From NCBI GenBank assembly GCA_026388915.1, contig JAPLIW010000636.1:1-5164 (forward strand): 5,164 nucleotides of DNA, written 5' to 3'. Position numbers and translations under genes: made by a program. Shown here piece after piece: positions 4,671-5,164 of the stretch (positions are counted from its first letter, which is position 1; each line of letters opens with the position of its first letter). The notes below the pieces were generated by a model. The model was given only the letters and a program-made list of their open reading frames with translations. It did no database searches and had not been told where the DNA came from. This DNA is from Deltaproteobacteria bacterium. Its GTDB lineage: Bacteria > Desulfobacterota > SM23-61.

Positions 4671-5164
4671 TTAATAAATTCTTTTCCGCCTTTTTGCCCA
4701 GCGAGGCTGGAAGATTTTGATCAGGACCAGCCCCACGACGAAACCGCCGATGTGAGCGAAGAAGGCCACGTTGGAAATGGCCCCTCCCATGACCCCCAGG
4801 AGCTGGAGGAAAAACCAGAAACCCAGGACGACTAAAGCGGGGAGGCGGATGAATTTAATGAAGATGATGATGAAGAGCAGGGTGAGCACCCGGGCTCCCG
4901 GGAAGAGGAGGACGTAGGCCCCCAGAATTCCGGCCACCGCGCCGCTGGCGCCGATCATGGGAATCGTGGAACCCGGGTTCGCAAGGACCTGGGCGAGAGC
5001 GGCGGAGAGACCGCACACCAGGTAGAAAAGGAGAAAACGGAAATGGCCCAGGGTGTCTTCGATGTTGTTGCCGAAGATCCAGAGGTAGAGCATGTTGCCG
5101 ATCAGGTGGAGGAAGCCCCCGTGGAGGAACATGGAGGAGACAAGGGTGAAGTAAACGGGAAACG
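4671..5164 (-). CDS. rhomboid family intramembrane serine protease, N-terminus outside the window
   Basis: This is a multi-pass inner-membrane protease that cleaves transmembrane segments of other proteins. The reading frame is open to the right edge. The family's usual sequence FPVYFTLVSSMFLHGG is read before the Met at 5132, so that Met is internal and the true start lies beyond the window. Counting from that Met, the H-x4-H-x3-N signature is H4, H9 and N13 (N13 = oxyanion Asn). The L1-loop region follows as GNNIEDTLGHFRF, then the catalytic GASGA with Ser63 (codon 4944-4946) and the catalytic His127 in AHIGGFVVG (codon 4752-4754). Several hydrophobic helices alternate between these, and the C-terminus is basic (QPRWAKRRKRIY). 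Both catalytic residues are present, so the protein is probably active. Substrate is unknown. About 60-80 N-terminal residues are missing, judged from family length. The stop is four bases from the fold-back element. Confidence 0.92.
   Translation of the reverse strand, partial: FPVYFTLVSSMFLHGGFLHLIGNMLYLWIFGNNIEDTLGHFRFLLFYLVCGLSAALAQVLANPGSTIPMIGASGAVAGILGAYVLLFPGARVLTLLFIIIFIKFIRLPALVVLGFWFFLQLLGVMGGAISNVAFFAHIGGFVVGLVLIKIFQPRWAKRRKRIY

Noticed and set aside
4590..4835. 81-codon plus-strand ORF from the right arm into the rhomboid gene
   Set aside because: Its first part is repeat sequence and the rest is antisense to conserved rhomboid codons.

Overview
The window holds six protein-coding genes in two converging groups. 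It looks like ordinary bacterial chromosome of fairly high G+C, with a small lower-G+C island and one repeat-derived intergenic element. A PSP1/RicT gene leading into metG, a MetRS with a fused C-terminal tRNA-binding domain, and G/C hairpin repeats between genes all fit an environmental deltaproteobacterium (Desulfobacterota-like). That assignment is inference from style and cannot be proved from this piece.

Plus strand, 1-2741: a PSP1-domain (RicT/YaaT family) gene overlaps metG by one base (TAATG), so the two form a translationally coupled pair. The first 30 bases carry three tandem 9-mers and probably the tail of an upstream gene that overlaps the PSP1 start as ATGA.

Minus strand, 5164-2780, read right to left: a rhomboid intramembrane protease (N-terminus outside the window), a 328-base intergenic region filled by a repeat element, rlmB (23S rRNA Gm2251 methyltransferase family), then a two-gene MNT nucleotidyltransferase/HEPN module with an ATGA overlap. 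The module lies between core translation genes and is visibly poorer in G+C: 23/60 G+C in bases 2881-2940, against 36/60 in metG bases 1621-1680. This suggests a horizontally acquired toxin-antitoxin-type cassette.

The most unusual structure is the rhomboid-rlmB gap. It is one large imperfect fold-back of about 315 bp (4352-4666). From outside inward, each arm carries the same ordered boxes: an 11-bp GCAGAG-type terminus, a run of 8-bp TGGAATNN units, a 25-bp box conserved 20/25 between arms, and a central G/C hairpin. One terminus supplies the only plausible Shine-Dalgarno for rlmB. Other points worth a second look are an in-frame start with a good ribosome-binding site inside metG, which would release a 112-residue Trbp111-like domain; an inverted repeat over the MNT ribosome-binding site; and a HEPN protein without the canonical RNase motif in its usual place.

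The core genes act in RNA and translation: RicT-type RNA maturation or signalling, Met-tRNA charging, and rRNA methylation. The rhomboid acts in the inner membrane, and the MNT/HEPN pair is the accessory component.
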